Source: Alphaproteobacteria bacterium (lineage in GTDB: Bacteria > Pseudomonadota > Alphaproteobacteria > Caulobacterales > Maricaulaceae). Taken from it: 64,000 bases of DNA. Location: assembly GCA_018222865.1 (NCBI GenBank), contig JAAEZM010000005.1, forward strand, positions 29,514 to 93,513. Reading direction: 5' to 3'. A program made the translations under genes and the position numbers. Below the pieces are notes generated by a model. The model saw only the letters and a program-made list of their open reading frames with translations, was not told the origin of the DNA and ran no database searches. Within the stretch, counting starts at the first letter, position 1; every line of letters begins with the position of its first letter. Shown piece after piece: positions 8,781 through 18,900 of the stretch.

Positions 8781-8795
8781 GAACACTTGTAGAAC
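8781..8795. promoter_or_regulatory. LexA (SOS) box upstream of lexA
   Basis: GAAC (8781-8784) and GAAC (8792-8795) are separated by seven bases, the reverse-complement form of the alphaproteobacterial SOS box GTTC-N7-GTTC. It lies 59 bp upstream of the lexA start, as expected for autoregulation. A second GTTC (8816-8819) with a degenerate partner GTGT at 8827-8830 overlaps a possible -35 element (TTGTTC, 8814-8819; -10 TAAAAG, 8836-8841). Confidence 0.85.
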
Positions 8796-8854
8796 ACTTT
8801 CGATTTTCCTGATTTGTTCCGGCACGGTGTCGGACTAAAAGCGAGGTCGGACCA

Positions 8855-9556
8855 GTGCTCACGCGTAAGCAGCATGAACTTCTTCTCTTCATCCACCAGC
8901 GGATCCGTGAAACCGGCGTCTCGCCCTCTTTTGACGAGATGAAGGGAGCGCTTCAGCTCGCTTCCAAATCCGGTGTTCACCGATTGATCACGGCGTTGGA
9001 AGAACGCGGTTTCATCCGCCGCCTCGCCCACCGGGCCCGTGCGCTTGAAGTTCTCAAGCTTCCGGAGAGTGCCGCTGCTGAGGATCCAACACCGCAAACC
9101 CCGGCCGATCTCGGGCCGAATGTGGTGCGCGGGAATTTCGCTAAGGACGACGAGGCAGAAACACCACCAGATACAGTCGAGGTGCCCTTGCTGGGCCGGA
9201 TCGCTGCCGGTGTACCGATATCCGCCATCCAACATGAGACGGACAAGATATCCGTTGCATCGAGCATGCTCGGCAATGGCGAGCATTTTGCGCTGGAGGT
9301 CAAAGGCGACTCGATGATCGAAGCGGGCATTCTTGATGGTGACACCGTGATTATCCGTCGGGGCCAATCCGCCGAAAGCGGTGAGATCGTCGTTGCCCTG
9401 GTCGATGATGAGGAAGCGACACTCAAGCGTCTGAGAAAAAAGGGCGGCTCAATCGCTCTGGAAGCCGCGAACCCAGAATATGAAACGCGTATTTTCGGTC
9501 CGGACCGCGTTAAAGTCCAAGGCAAGCTTGTTGGGCTCTTCCGCCACTATCATTAG
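8855..9556 (+). CDS. lexA: SOS repressor LexA
   Basis: Represses DNA-damage genes and cleaves itself when RecA filaments form. It is 233 residues with a GTG start preceded by a GAGGT Shine-Dalgarno. The N-terminal winged helix spans about residues 1-65 ([24 protein letters not shown]). An acidic, Pro-rich linker of ~40 residues follows, longer than in E. coli as is usual in this class. The cleavage bond A118-G119 lies in RIAAGV. The catalytic pair S153 (GDSM) and K191 (ATLKRL) is intact, so the protein should be self-cleaving. A GAAC-N7-GAAC operator lies upstream. Confidence 0.97.
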   Translation: MLTRKQHELLLFIHQRIRETGVSPSFDEMKGALQLASKSGVHRLITALEERGFIRRLAHRARALEVLKLPESAAAEDPTPQTPADLGPNVVRGNFAKDDEAETPPDTVEVPLLGRIAAGVPISAIQHETDKISVASSMLGNGEHFALEVKGDSMIEAGILDGDTVIIRRGQSAESGEIVVALVDDEEATLKRLRKKGGSIALEAANPEYETRIFGPDRVKVQGKLVGLFRHYH

Positions 9557-9647
9557 ACACCTCGTCGATTGACGTGGCATAGGCGCCCCCTCTCCCGCTC
9601 TTGGGTGAGACCTGCTCGGATGCTTCCGCTCGCATTGCCTGATGGTG

Positions 9648-11711
9648 CTATTGCCAGGGTCGGTCTGGAACACGTGCCGAATCCTCGACGCGCACCATCC
9701 TGGCAATTGTACGGCCCCTGGCCCGGTTCGCTTCCGCAAGCCAGAGCAAGTGGCCACCAAAAGCCGCCAGGGCGTGTCCATCAATAATCTCCGCGTCGCA
9801 TGCACGCGCGATCCAGGGCTCAATCGTCTGCGGTGTGACAATCAAAGAGGCGCGGCGACAATCCTCATCCAGCGTTTCGGCAAGACGGCTCCAAATCAGG
9901 ATTTGCCCGTCCAGCTCAAATCCGCAGCCGGACGGATCGCAATGGGGCTGTGAAAACTCACCCTGCCCGTACCTTTCCAGAAACACGCGTTCAGCGAATG
10001 CACCCCGCCGCCCTGGCGATGCCGACCATCGGGTGTGGGTAGCACTCGCGCCTGAGCTTCTCTGCGCAACGATCATCCGGCCGGTCTCACTAATGAAAAC
10101 ATCAGGCCCCGGTAAACATGCCCACAACCCCATACTCCCCAGCACAATAGCCAGCCCGTAAAGTCGGACAGCTTTTCGGCCAAGCAGCACAAGAAGATAG
10201 CCGCTGATGAAAATGGCCAACACCCAGCCCGGCGCGGACGGAATAGGTGTCAGTGAACCCGGCCAGGACGTCACCCAGGCTGCACTCCAGAAAATAAAGT
10301 CCAGCCCGGCCGACATGATTGCCAGAGCCAGCGCCTCCAGCCCGAAAGGCATGAAGATCAGGGCCAAGACACCCATGGGCATTACCATGAATGTGAATAC
10401 CGGCATGGCGAGGATGTTTGCCGCAAGCCCGTATTGCGCCAGCCGGTGGAAGTGAAACGCGGCTATGGCCGATGTGGCCGTGCCCGCAATAAGACTGGTG
10501 ACCACCAATCCGCTGGCAATCGACACCGGCCCTCGCGGAAACCAGGCGTGACCGCCGCGTTCGCGCAAATACTCAGCCATGGCTATGAGTGCGCCTGCCG
10601 CCGCAAAAGACATCTGAAAACCGGGTGACACAGCGCTTTCAGGCTGAAAGATCAACACCGCTATCAAAGCCAGGGCCAGTGTATGCATGGAAAAGGCGCG
10701 GCGCCCTGCCAGTGCCGCCAGAAGCAGGGCTGCCGTCATTATGAAGGCGCGCTGGGTTGGAATCGCTCCCCCCGAGACGATTAAATAGAGGACGCCAGCA
10801 AGCAGGCCGGAGATTGCTGCCGGAGCGATCGTATTGCCGCGTCGAGACCAGGGAAAAAGCATTGCGCTTAAGAGACGAATAGCGAAGAAAACCCCGCCCG
10901 CTACAAGCCCCATATGCAGCCCGGAGATGGCCAGGATATGGCCCAGCCCAGACCTCCGTAGGAGCTCGGCGTCTTCCGGTTCGATATGCGAACGATCCCC
11001 GGTCAGAAGCGCTGCTGCTATCGCTCCATTCCGTTCCGGTAAATGGTTCCGGATGCGCTCGGAGAGCTGTCCGCGAAAGCGCGCCAGAGATCGTGCAAGC
11101 GCAGCGGTTTCCGGAGCGGTACCAGTCGGCGATCCTTGCTCCAACCGACTGATCGCATAACCGCTAAGGGCGACCCGTCTGAAGAAGAGCGGTAACCGAC
11201 TATCATAGGCGCCCGGGACGGCTGCGCGGGCGGGTGTGAAGAGTTGTGCTCGCAGTTGAACATAATCACCGGGTCGAACCGCATCCGCTCTCACAACAAT
11301 GCGCAAGCGGCAGACGGATTCATCCGGGCGGACATAGATGCGTGTTCGGCCGCTCGAGGACCGGTCGATCATTTCAATCCAGCCGGAAACCTCTTGTGGG
11401 CCGGCTTGCCAATCCTCATTGCAGCCAGCAGACCCAACCCGACTCTGCGCGGCTAGAAGCGCCGTCAGATACCCGACAGCGATCATGGCCGTGAGCCAAC
11501 TCGCCAGACTTGGCCGAAGCAGGGGCAGCGCCGACACCGCTATCGCCAGCAAAGCGAATACGCCTCGCACATTCTCCGGTACTGAAAAATACACAGCGCA
11601 CCCGGCCAATACACCGACAGCAAATCCCTGCACGCCTCGCGAAAAAGTGAATTCCCCTTTTAATGCAGGGATTAAAGCGTTTGGAACCTTGATTGGGCGC
11701 GCTCTAGACAT
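9648..11711 (-). CDS. comEC: ComEC/Rec2-family DNA-uptake channel protein
   Basis: Polytopic inner-membrane protein of 687 residues. The N-terminal soluble OB-like region (about residues 90-190) contains CRLRIVVRAD. The competence domain follows with AALLTGDRSHI and GLGHILAISGLHMGL, the most conserved ComEC signature, and at least eight hydrophobic segments. After the membrane part, about 140 residues occupy the place of the metallo-beta-lactamase domain of Bacillus ComEC, but I see no HxHxDH motif. The family moves single-stranded DNA across the inner membrane during transformation. It converges on lexA, is divergent from gltX and stands alone on its strand. Confidence 0.92.
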   Translation of the reverse strand: MSRARPIKVPNALIPALKGEFTFSRGVQGFAVGVLAGCAVYFSVPENVRGVFALLAIAVSALPLLRPSLASWLTAMIAVGYLTALLAAQSRVGSAGCNEDWQAGPQEVSGWIEMIDRSSSGRTRIYVRPDESVCRLRIVVRADAVRPGDYVQLRAQLFTPARAAVPGAYDSRLPLFFRRVALSGYAISRLEQGSPTGTAPETAALARSLARFRGQLSERIRNHLPERNGAIAAALLTGDRSHIEPEDAELLRRSGLGHILAISGLHMGLVAGGVFFAIRLLSAMLFPWSRRGNTIAPAAISGLLAGVLYLIVSGGAIPTQRAFIMTAALLLAALAGRRAFSMHTLALALIAVLIFQPESAVSPGFQMSFAAAGALIAMAEYLRERGGHAWFPRGPVSIASGLVVTSLIAGTATSAIAAFHFHRLAQYGLAANILAMPVFTFMVMPMGVLALIFMPFGLEALALAIMSAGLDFIFWSAAWVTSWPGSLTPIPSAPGWVLAIFISGYLLVLLGRKAVRLYGLAIVLGSMGLWACLPGPDVFISETGRMIVAQRSSGASATHTRWSASPGRRGAFAERVFLERYGQGEFSQPHCDPSGCGFELDGQILIWSRLAETLDEDCRRASLIVTPQTIEPWIARACDAEIIDGHALAAFGGHLLWLAEANRARGRTIARMVRVEDSARVPDRPWQ

Positions 11712-11823
11712 AGCTGCTGTCTTGCCGCAGGTGAGGCCCTTACGTCGGTGATGCTAATCATGCTAACACCCTGTTTCCCTCCCGCAGCGCAACATGCGTT
11801 CGCACGCGCAACAGAAAGTCCTT

Positions 11824-13224
11824 ATGATTCGCACTCGCTTCGCGCCCTCACCAACCGGTTTCCTGCACATTGGCGGAGCCCGTACCGCCTTGTTCAATTG
11901 GTTATTCGCCAAGCATCATGGTGGCGAATTCCTGCTGCGTATTGAGGACACAGATCGCGAACGCTCCACAGACGCTGCGATTGAAGCGATTTTGGATGGG
12001 CTTGGTTGGCTCGGCCTGGATTGGACCGGTGAGGCGGTTTCGCAGTTCTCGCGTGCTGATCGCCATAAGGAAATCGCGGACCAGCTGATCGAAAACGGTC
12101 ACGCTTTTCGGTGTTACTGCACCCCTGACGAAGTCAGCGCGCTGCGTGAACAAGCTTTTGCGGATGGTCGTGCACTGCGCTCGCCCTGGCGAGACCGGGA
12201 CAGTTCCCAAGCCCCTGCGGGCGCCGACTATGTTGTTCGTTTCCGCGCGAGCGATGCAGACATGGTCATTGAAGACGCGGTGCAAGGTCGTGTCACCTGG
12301 GCAGCAAAAGAATTCGACGACCTTGTGATCCTGCGTTCAGATGGCACGCCCACATATAACCTGGCCGTTGTCGTCGATGACCATGATATGGAAATCACCC
12401 ATATCATTCGCGGTGATGATCACTTGATCAATGCCGGACGCCAAAGCCAGATCTATGATGCGATGGGCTGGGACCGCCCTGTTTTCGCGCACATCCCCCT
12501 TATTCACGGTGATGACGGCAAGAAGCTGTCAAAACGCCACGGCGCGCTCGGTGCGGAGGCTTACCGCGATATGGGCTATCTTCCGGAGGGGCTGCGCAAT
12601 TACCTTCTGCGCCTCGGCTGGGCCAAGGGTGACCAGGAATTCTTCACCGATGCTGACGCAATTGCCGCATTTTCCATGGATGGGCTGAAGAAATCCCCGG
12701 CCCGGCTCGACCTGGAAAAAATGGCGCATATCAACAGCCTCCACCTCGAGAAGGCTGATGATGCTCGTTTGCTAGAGCTGGCCTGGCCCTGGATCGAGGC
12801 ACTTGAAGAGCGCGAAACACGGAGCGACCTGATCGAGGCGCGATATCTCGCTGCCCTGCCCGTTTTGAAAACACGGGCATCAACACTGGAAGAACTCGCC
12901 TCTCAGGGTTATTTTCTAATCAAGGCTCGCCCTTACACCTTCACCGGCAAGGCCGCCAAAGCACTCAATGATGAGGCTCGCGCGCGTCTTAACCGCCTTT
13001 TCACAACTCTGTCTGACATCTCCGCATGGACAGAAGATGCATTGGGACAAGCACTCAAAGACTTCGCCGAAACCGAAGAGGTTGGTTTCGGCAAGGTTGG
13101 TCAGCCGCTTCGTGCGGCATTAACTGGCGGAGCTCCGGCTCCGGATTTAGCGCAAGTCATGGTCTTTCTGGGCCGTGAGGAAGCACTAGATCGCATTAAG
13201 GAACAATCCGCACCGGGCCAATAA
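11824..13224 (+). CDS. gltX: Glutamate--tRNA ligase
   Basis: Charges tRNA-Glu with glutamate in the cytoplasm. It is 466 residues from the ATG at 11824, which directly precedes IRTRFAPSPTG and has a weak GAAAG five bases upstream. An in-frame ATG at 11794 would add ten residues with no better ribosome binding site. The class I signatures are HIGG (HIGH equivalent) and KLSKRHG (KMSKS equivalent), and the catalytic domain is of the GltX type. Many alphaproteobacteria carry two gltX genes, so this copy could be the discriminating or the tRNA-Gln-charging form; I cannot tell which. gltA follows 30 bp downstream. Confidence 0.95.
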   Translation: MIRTRFAPSPTGFLHIGGARTALFNWLFAKHHGGEFLLRIEDTDRERSTDAAIEAILDGLGWLGLDWTGEAVSQFSRADRHKEIADQLIENGHAFRCYCTPDEVSALREQAFADGRALRSPWRDRDSSQAPAGADYVVRFRASDADMVIEDAVQGRVTWAAKEFDDLVILRSDGTPTYNLAVVVDDHDMEITHIIRGDDHLINAGRQSQIYDAMGWDRPVFAHIPLIHGDDGKKLSKRHGALGAEAYRDMGYLPEGLRNYLLRLGWAKGDQEFFTDADAIAAFSMDGLKKSPARLDLEKMAHINSLHLEKADDARLLELAWPWIEALEERETRSDLIEARYLAALPVLKTRASTLEELASQGYFLIKARPYTFTGKAAKALNDEARARLNRLFTTLSDISAWTEDALGQALKDFAETEEVGFGKVGQPLRAALTGGAPAPDLAQVMVFLGREEALDRIKEQSAPGQ

Positions 13225-13254
13225 TCCGGATGCCCGAGTAACGAGGGAAGACAA

Positions 13255-14559
13255 ATGGAAAGCAAAGCAAAGCCGAACGGCACAGCCACGCTCAGCTATA
13301 ATGGGGAGAATTACGACCTTCCGGTATTCTCCGGTGAAATCGGTCCGGATGTTATCGACATCCGCAAGCTGTATGCCCAGACCGGCATGTTCACTTATGA
13401 TCCAGGCTTCACCTCCACGGCGAGCTGCGAGAGCCAGATCACCTATATTGATGGCGATGAAGGCACCCTGCTCTATCGCGGCTATCCTATCGATCAGCTG
13501 GCAGAGAAATCCTCCTTCATCGAGGTCTGCTACCTGCTCATGAATGGCGAGCTGCCGTCCGCGACGGATCTGGAGACGTTCGACTGGACGATCCGCCGCC
13601 ACTCCATGCTGCATGATCAGTTCGAGATGTTCTTCCGTGGTTTCCGCCGCGATGCGCACCCGATGGCGATTATGGTCGGCACGGTCGGCGCGCTCTCGGC
13701 CTTCTACCATGACAGCACGGATATCAATGATCCGCAGGCCCGCACCATTGCAAGCCACCGCATGATCGCGAAAATGCCGACCATTGCTGCGCGCGCCTTC
13801 AAATACGCGATCGGACAGCCTTTCATCAGCCCGCGCAATGAGCTGGACTATGCAGCAAACTTCCTGCGCATGTGTTTCGCTGTTCCGGCCGAAGATTATG
13901 AAAGCAATGAAGTTCTCGCCAAGGCGATGGACAAGATTTTCATTCTCCACGCTGATCACGAACAGAACGCTTCAACCTCTACGGTTCGCCTGGCCGGTTC
14001 TTCCGGTGCCAACCCGTTCGCTTGTATTGCTGCGGGTATCGCATCGCTCTGGGGTCCGGCACATGGTGGCGCCAATGAAGCGGCACTGAACATGCTCAAC
14101 CAGATCGGTTCCGTCGACAAAATCCCGGAATATGTCGCTAAGGCCAAGGACAAGTCCGACCCGTTCCGCCTGATGGGCTTCGGTCACCGCGTCTATAAAA
14201 ACTACGATCCGCGCGCGAAAGTCATGCGCGAGACCTGTCACGAGGTTCTCGATGTTCTTGGCGTCCGCAATGACCCGACTCTGCAGGTCGCCATGGAGCT
14301 CGAGCGCATCGCTCTGGAGGACGAATACTTCGTTGAGAAGAAGCTCTACCCGAACATCGACTTCTATTCCGGCATCACGCTGAAAGCGATGGGCTTCCCG
14401 ACCGAGATGTTCACGGTTCTCTTCGCCCTCGCTCGCACTGTTGGCTGGATTGCACAATGGTCTGAGATGATTGAGGATCCGTCCCAGAAAATCGGTCGTC
14501 CACGCCAGTTGTTCACCGGTGCAACGTCTCGCGATTACGTTCCGGCAGACAAGCGCTAA
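13255..14559 (+). CDS. gltA: Citrate synthase, type II
   Basis: Condenses acetyl-CoA and oxaloacetate to citrate, entry to the TCA cycle. It is 434 residues, the size of the hexameric, NADH-sensitive Gram-negative enzymes. The catalytic residues are in [10 protein letters not shown] (His), [11 protein letters not shown] (His) and the C-terminal NIDFYSG (Asp), with [12 protein letters not shown] binding substrate. The N-terminal beta domain characteristic of type II is present. GAGGGAAG forms a Shine-Dalgarno 4 bases before the ATG. The gene closes the gltX-gltA pair and is followed by a strong terminator. Confidence 0.98.
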   Translation: MESKAKPNGTATLSYNGENYDLPVFSGEIGPDVIDIRKLYAQTGMFTYDPGFTSTASCESQITYIDGDEGTLLYRGYPIDQLAEKSSFIEVCYLLMNGELPSATDLETFDWTIRRHSMLHDQFEMFFRGFRRDAHPMAIMVGTVGALSAFYHDSTDINDPQARTIASHRMIAKMPTIAARAFKYAIGQPFISPRNELDYAANFLRMCFAVPAEDYESNEVLAKAMDKIFILHADHEQNASTSTVRLAGSSGANPFACIAAGIASLWGPAHGGANEAALNMLNQIGSVDKIPEYVAKAKDKSDPFRLMGFGHRVYKNYDPRAKVMRETCHEVLDVLGVRNDPTLQVAMELERIALEDEYFVEKKLYPNIDFYSGITLKAMGFPTEMFTVLFALARTVGWIAQWSEMIEDPSQKIGRPRQLFTGATSRDYVPADKR

Positions 14560-14578
14560 ACTACGATTTCGATCCAAG

Positions 14579-14609
14579 AAAAAGGCCGCTCCCAGAGCGG
14601 CCTTTTTTT
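14579..14609. terminator. Bidirectional intrinsic terminator between gltA and lpxB
   Basis: AAGGCCGCTC (14582-14591) pairs with GAGCGGCCTT (14595-14604) around a 3-nt CCA loop. A run of T (14603-14609) follows on the plus strand, and a run of A (14579-14583) gives a U-tract on the minus strand. It ends gltA. The lpxB stop codon (14608-14610) borders it, so it also ends the long envelope operon. Confidence 0.92.
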
Positions 14610-15771
14610 ATTTCGAACTGACGAGGCGAAGCACTGTCTCAGCGGCGCGCTCACTGGCGTCACCTCTGCCGCGCATGGCCTTCGTCGTTTCCATCAATCT
14701 CGCACTCAGCGCATGCCGGCGTTCGGGGTCTGCGAGGAGATCAGACACGGCCTTGCTCAGCAGGGATGGTCGCACCCGGGTTTGAACAAATTCAGGCACC
14801 AGCATTTCATCTGCCGCGATATTTACCAGTGAGATAAAGGGCGCCTTCATGATCGAGAATGCGCGAATGATCGCCCAGGTAAACCAGCCGAGCTTATACC
14901 CCGTCACGGTCGGAACACCTGCAGTCGCCAGCTCTGTCACAACCGTTCCGGAACAGGCCAGCGCGACATCCGCGGCGGCGAAGGCATCACGCTTTTCCTC
15001 TTCTCCAACTACAACCGCGCCGAAAGCCTTGCGGGCGCGCTCTGCATAGGGAGCGAGATGCTCGGCAACCGGCCCCGCAGCAACGATAATCGGTGTGATA
15101 TCGCGCGCGGACTTCAATCGCCGGACCGTTTCATACAAGTCTGGTCCCATACGGTCTATTTCCGACTTGCGGCTGCCAAAGAGAACCAGAACAGTTTCTG
15201 CATCGGCCGCAATTCCGTGCTGGCCCCGGAAGCCTGCACCATCGCCCGGCTCAGTGCGATCAAGAGTTGGATTGCCAACAAAGGTCACAGGCAAGCCATG
15301 AGGCTCATAATACCGCCCGTCAAAACTCAATATTGTCATGAGATGATCGACAGCGGCCGCCAGGGTTTTCGCTCGCCCCGGCCGCGTCGCGAAGACCTGC
15401 GGGCCGACATATTTGATCAGCTTGATGGAAGGATCGATCGCGCGAACGCCCTGAGCAACGCGTAACATAAAGCCCCAGCTATCGATCAAAACCACGGCCG
15501 ATGGCTTATGTTCAACAATGTCGGCGACAAGCTCGGCAACCCGCGACTTGATGCGTCCATAGGCTTTGACACCGTCAAAGAAACCGAGAATAGACAAGCC
15601 TTCGATACTGACTGTGGTCGCCACGCCTTCCTGCGCCATCGCGTCGCCTCCCATGCCGCGAAAAGCGATGTCTGGCCCGCCTTTAGCGCGCAAAGCCCGT
15701 ATCAAGCCTGCTCCCAGCAAATCCCCCGAGCGCTCCGCAGCAACCACGTAGATGAGTGGCTCATCAGCCAT
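14608..15771 (-). CDS. lpxB: Lipid-A-disaccharide synthase
   Basis: Glycosyltransferase (GT19) joining UDP-2,3-diacylglucosamine and lipid X to form the lipid A disaccharide at the inner membrane. It is 387 residues from the ATG at 15771, whose [17 protein letters not shown] start fits the family; a frame start 15 nt further out is unlikely. Motifs include GIGG-type GMGGDAMA, GPQVFATRPGR and ALACSGTVVTELA. It overlaps the end of lpxI by 8 bp and is the last gene of the lpx-bam-dxr cluster. Confidence 0.96.
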   Translation of the reverse strand: MADEPLIYVVAAERSGDLLGAGLIRALRAKGGPDIAFRGMGGDAMAQEGVATTVSIEGLSILGFFDGVKAYGRIKSRVAELVADIVEHKPSAVVLIDSWGFMLRVAQGVRAIDPSIKLIKYVGPQVFATRPGRAKTLAAAVDHLMTILSFDGRYYEPHGLPVTFVGNPTLDRTEPGDGAGFRGQHGIAADAETVLVLFGSRKSEIDRMGPDLYETVRRLKSARDITPIIVAAGPVAEHLAPYAERARKAFGAVVVGEEEKRDAFAAADVALACSGTVVTELATAGVPTVTGYKLGWFTWAIIRAFSIMKAPFISLVNIAADEMLVPEFVQTRVRPSLLSKAVSDLLADPERRHALSARLMETTKAMRGRGDASERAAETVLRLVSSK

Positions 15772-16627
15772 CGTCAGGCTCCACAAGGGTCAAGAACATG
15801 CCGTGGTCATTGAGCGCGTTGGCGACGGCCTCACGGTCCAAGATCAACGCCCCTCCCGCTTCAAGCGCGATACCCGCCAAACCGGCCGCGGCACAACGTT
15901 CTACGGTATCGACACCAATAGTCGGCAAATCGACCCGGCGTTCTTGGATTGGTTTCGGCATTTTTGCCAGGATGCCTGCCCGGGCGGCACGCGTACCGCG
16001 AAGGTCAGCACTCAATCCGGCCACGCGGTCAATCATCGCATTCGTGCCTTCCTGCGCTTCCACAGCGAGGATGAGGCCGTTTGCAATAATAGCCCCTTGC
16101 CCGATATCAAGAGCTCCGATTGCACGCGCGATCTCGCAGGCCTTCGCGATATCTCCTGCATGCGCTTCACTGCCCTGGCCTAACCCACCATCATCTATCG
16201 TGGGCGCGAGTGCGGCGAGCACATCATTTGCGCCCACCACAGTGAAGCCTTGGCTCTCAAACTCGCCAACAACGACGCGAATGAGTGCATCATCTCCCTT
16301 GCGACCCGCAGCGAGTGCCTTGGGGACCATCAGAAGGCCACGCGCATCCATTTTCAGCCCGCTAATGTCCGGACGGGTCACATATCCGGCAAAACAAATC
16401 GCATCACAGCCAGCGCGCTTGAGCGCTTTTGTCATGCCACCTATTTGACCGACGGACAGTTCAACATTGTCGAACGCCGAATAATCGCGGTCAGTGAAAC
16501 CCGTCAGAGTGATTACAAACGGATTGCGTTCGCGCTGGGCCGAAGCCAGTTCCAGCGGTAGATCCCCTCCGCCCGCCAGAATACCCAGGCGCGTCCAGCG
16601 CACATGTTCAGTGCGGGTATCAGTCAT
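15764..16627 (-). CDS. lpxI: UDP-2,3-diacylglucosamine pyrophosphatase LpxI
   Basis: Hydrolyses UDP-2,3-diacylglucosamine to lipid X and UMP, the fourth step of lipid A synthesis. LpxI (formerly DUF1009) replaces LpxH in alphaproteobacteria and was characterised in Caulobacter. It is 287 residues from the ATG at 16627. Family landmarks are [11 protein letters not shown] near the start, [10 protein letters not shown], a GDDALIR segment and the C-terminal [14 protein letters not shown]. It overlaps lpxA and lpxB by 8 bp each, consistent with coupled translation. The farther upstream start would extend deep into lpxA. Confidence 0.94.
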   Translation of the reverse strand: MTDTRTEHVRWTRLGILAGGGDLPLELASAQRERNPFVITLTGFTDRDYSAFDNVELSVGQIGGMTKALKRAGCDAICFAGYVTRPDISGLKMDARGLLMVPKALAAGRKGDDALIRVVVGEFESQGFTVVGANDVLAALAPTIDDGGLGQGSEAHAGDIAKACEIARAIGALDIGQGAIIANGLILAVEAQEGTNAMIDRVAGLSADLRGTRAARAGILAKMPKPIQERRVDLPTIGVDTVERCAAAGLAGIALEAGGALILDREAVANALNDHGMFLTLVEPDDG

Positions 16628-17411
16628 GCGGCATGCAAAGTGATCGCTTGGCATCGGCACGGATGAAATCAATGATCTCCTTCACAGGAGCATTGTCTGA
16701 GTAATCACGGGACACATCGTCCAGTCGCTCCTGGAACGTGCCTTCCTCAGCGAAAAGCAAACGATAAGCGGCGCGCAGATCGCGCAGCGTTTCTCGAGGC
16801 ATGCCCCGACGCTTCAGGCCGACGACGTTTAGCCCGGCCAGATGCGCGTGATTACCAATCACCGATCCATAGGGAATAACGTCAGAGGTCACCATGGCCA
16901 TCGCCCCGATGAAAGCGTGACGGCCGACCCGGCTGTTTTGATGTATGCCAGCATACCCGCCCAGGATGACGTGATCACCGATCGTTGTGCCACCACCGAT
17001 CGCCGCACCGTTTGCGAAAACAACCCGATCGCCCACAAGGCTGTCGTGAGACACATGGCTGCCGACCATGAAATACCCGTCATCACCAACGCGCGTCGAG
17101 CCGCGACCCACACTCGTGCCGGGATGCATGGTCACGTTCTCACGCAGGATATTACGCTCGCCAATGATCAGCGTTGTGTCTTCGCCCTGATATTTGAAAT
17201 CCTGTGGAGGATGCCCAAGATGAACGCCCGGATATAGAACGCTGTCCGCGCCGAGCTCGGTAAGCCCGGCCACGGTGACATGCGACATGACACGAACACG
17301 ATCCCCCAGCACCACACGTGGTCCGATGATGGAAAACGGGCCGATTTCGACATCGACGCCCAATTGCGCGGCAGGATCCACGAGCGCGGTGGGGTGAATG
17401 ATCTGGCTCAT
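16620..17411 (-). CDS. lpxA: UDP-N-acetylglucosamine acyltransferase
   Basis: Adds a 3-hydroxyacyl chain from acyl carrier protein to UDP-GlcNAc, the first step of lipid A synthesis. It is 263 residues, standard. Imperfect hexapeptide repeats (left-handed beta helix) fill residues 1-190, followed by a helical C-terminus with [11 protein letters not shown]. The catalytic His lies in HVSHDSLVG. It overlaps fabZ by 4 bp (ATGA) and lpxI by 8 bp. Confidence 0.97.
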   Translation of the reverse strand: MSQIIHPTALVDPAAQLGVDVEIGPFSIIGPRVVLGDRVRVMSHVTVAGLTELGADSVLYPGVHLGHPPQDFKYQGEDTTLIIGERNILRENVTMHPGTSVGRGSTRVGDDGYFMVGSHVSHDSLVGDRVVFANGAAIGGGTTIGDHVILGGYAGIHQNSRVGRHAFIGAMAMVTSDVIPYGSVIGNHAHLAGLNVVGLKRRGMPRETLRDLRAAYRLLFAEEGTFQERLDDVSRDYSDNAPVKEIIDFIRADAKRSLCMPHD

Positions 17412-17854
17412 GTGTTCTCAATCGCCTTTGCTGCGAACTCCGCCTGACAGGCCTTCACACCGTCGGCATAGACCTCGCCTTTAAACTTGAATACGCCATG
17501 GCGCATCGCGGTAACCTCGACCGGCATCCGAAGCTGCATGCCGGGCCTTACCGGCGAGCGAAACTTGACCTTGTCGGCTCCCATGAAGAAAACCGTAGCG
17601 CTATCCGGTCCGGCCTTGAGCGTCTTATACATCAAGACTGCCCCCGTCTGCCCAAGCGCCTCGATCATCAAGACGCCCGGCATAACCGGGTTGCCGGGAA
17701 AATGCCCCGGAAAGAAGGGCTCATTGATGGTTACACCCTTAATACCGGTGATGGATTCTCCCTCCACATAGTCTTCTGCAGCGTCCACAAGGAGGAAGGG
17801 ATAACGATGTGGCAGAAGCGTCAGAATTTCAGCGCTTTCGATCCGTGAAGACAT
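17408..17854 (-). CDS. fabZ: 3-hydroxyacyl-ACP dehydratase FabZ
   Basis: Dehydrates 3-hydroxyacyl-ACP in fatty acid elongation, competing with LpxA and LpxD for 3-hydroxyacyl chains. It is 148 residues, a single hot-dog fold. The active site is [19 protein letters not shown], with the catalytic His and Glu both present. [11 protein letters not shown] near the start is diagnostic. It lies directly after lpxD (stop and start adjacent) and overlaps lpxA by 4 bp. Confidence 0.97.
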   Translation of the reverse strand: MSSRIESAEILTLLPHRYPFLLVDAAEDYVEGESITGIKGVTINEPFFPGHFPGNPVMPGVLMIEALGQTGAVLMYKTLKAGPDSATVFFMGADKVKFRSPVRPGMQLRMPVEVTAMRHGVFKFKGEVYADGVKACQAEFAAKAIENT

Positions 17855-18886
17855 TTAGCTCTTGTCTCTTTTGGTCTTGGGTTTAACGAGACGGCGGATT
17901 TGAGCCACCTCGCGAAGGTGATCGCGCAGCGGCTGGGCCGGCGCTCCAGCATAAATGCCCGGTTCGGTGAGACTATTCATGACCGCAGCACCGCCGCCAA
18001 TCGTCACGTCATCTCCGATTGTGATGTGGTCAGCAAGACCGACACGCCCACCAAACACCACGCGCGCCCCGATCTTGGTACTTCCGGAGATACCGGCAAA
18101 CGCCGCCATCAGCGTATCTTCACCCACATCGCAATTATGGGCGATGTGCGAAAGATTATCGACCTTTACGCGATCCCCAATGCGGGTCGCTCCGAACACG
18201 CCGCGATCAATTGTTGAATTCGCGCCAATCGTCACAGCGTCCCCAAGGGACACGGATCCAATATGAGGAACATCGATCGCGCCCGTCTTCGATATGGCGA
18301 CGCCGAAACCCGCTTCGCCAATCACGGCTCCGGAGAGGATATTGCACGTCTCACCAATATCGGCGCAACGCAGTGAGGCATTTGCCCCTATTCGGCTGCC
18401 GCGGCCGATACGGCATCCAGGGCCAATAACCGTATTGGCTCCGATGATGACATCTTCCGAGATCACGGCCTCCTGGCCGATCACCACATTTGGCGCAAGA
18501 CTAGCGGACGGATCGACCTGCGCACTGGCATGAATGGCAGCTTGGCCGTCATGTTCGCGCAGGCGGAACAAAGCCGAGGCCGCCTTTGCAAAACCCGCGC
18601 GCGGCGCCTCGTGAATCAAATGGACTACGCCCAGCGCGTTTAAACCATCTGCCAGGCTTTGAGGCGCCAGGAGGACAATACCGTCCATGCGCTGACCTTG
18701 GGCCGCATCAAGAAGCTTCGCATTCTCGATATAGCCAAGAGCCCCAGGCCGCAGCGCGTCTAGCGGAGCCACGGTCGTGACTTCAAAAACGCCATGCCCG
18801 GAATCAGAAATCGCTGCGCCGGACAGCGCAGCGATTTCTTGTACCGTTAGCGGGCCCAGCTGGTCGAAAAACCGTTGCTCTGCCAC
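17855..18886 (-). CDS. lpxD: UDP-3-O-acylglucosamine N-acyltransferase
   Basis: Adds the second 3-hydroxyacyl chain to the glucosamine of the lipid A precursor. It is 343 residues with a GTG start at 18886. The N-terminal uridine-binding domain (about residues 1-100) is followed by hexapeptide repeats (GxxTVIGPGCRIG type) forming a left-handed beta helix. The catalytic His is probably that in LSHIAHNCDVGE. The gene sits between skp and fabZ with 14 bp and 0 bp spacing, so it is surely in the same operon. Confidence 0.96.
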   Translation of the reverse strand: MAEQRFFDQLGPLTVQEIAALSGAAISDSGHGVFEVTTVAPLDALRPGALGYIENAKLLDAAQGQRMDGIVLLAPQSLADGLNALGVVHLIHEAPRAGFAKAASALFRLREHDGQAAIHASAQVDPSASLAPNVVIGQEAVISEDVIIGANTVIGPGCRIGRGSRIGANASLRCADIGETCNILSGAVIGEAGFGVAISKTGAIDVPHIGSVSLGDAVTIGANSTIDRGVFGATRIGDRVKVDNLSHIAHNCDVGEDTLMAAFAGISGSTKIGARVVFGGRVGLADHITIGDDVTIGGGAAVMNSLTEPGIYAGAPAQPLRDHLREVAQIRRLVKPKTKRDKS

Positions 18887-18900
18887 TGTGCTAAACCGCT

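Noticed and set aside
11660..11675. Possible CtrA site TTAA...TTAA inside comEC
   Set aside because: The spacer is eight bases, not seven, and it lies within coding sequence.
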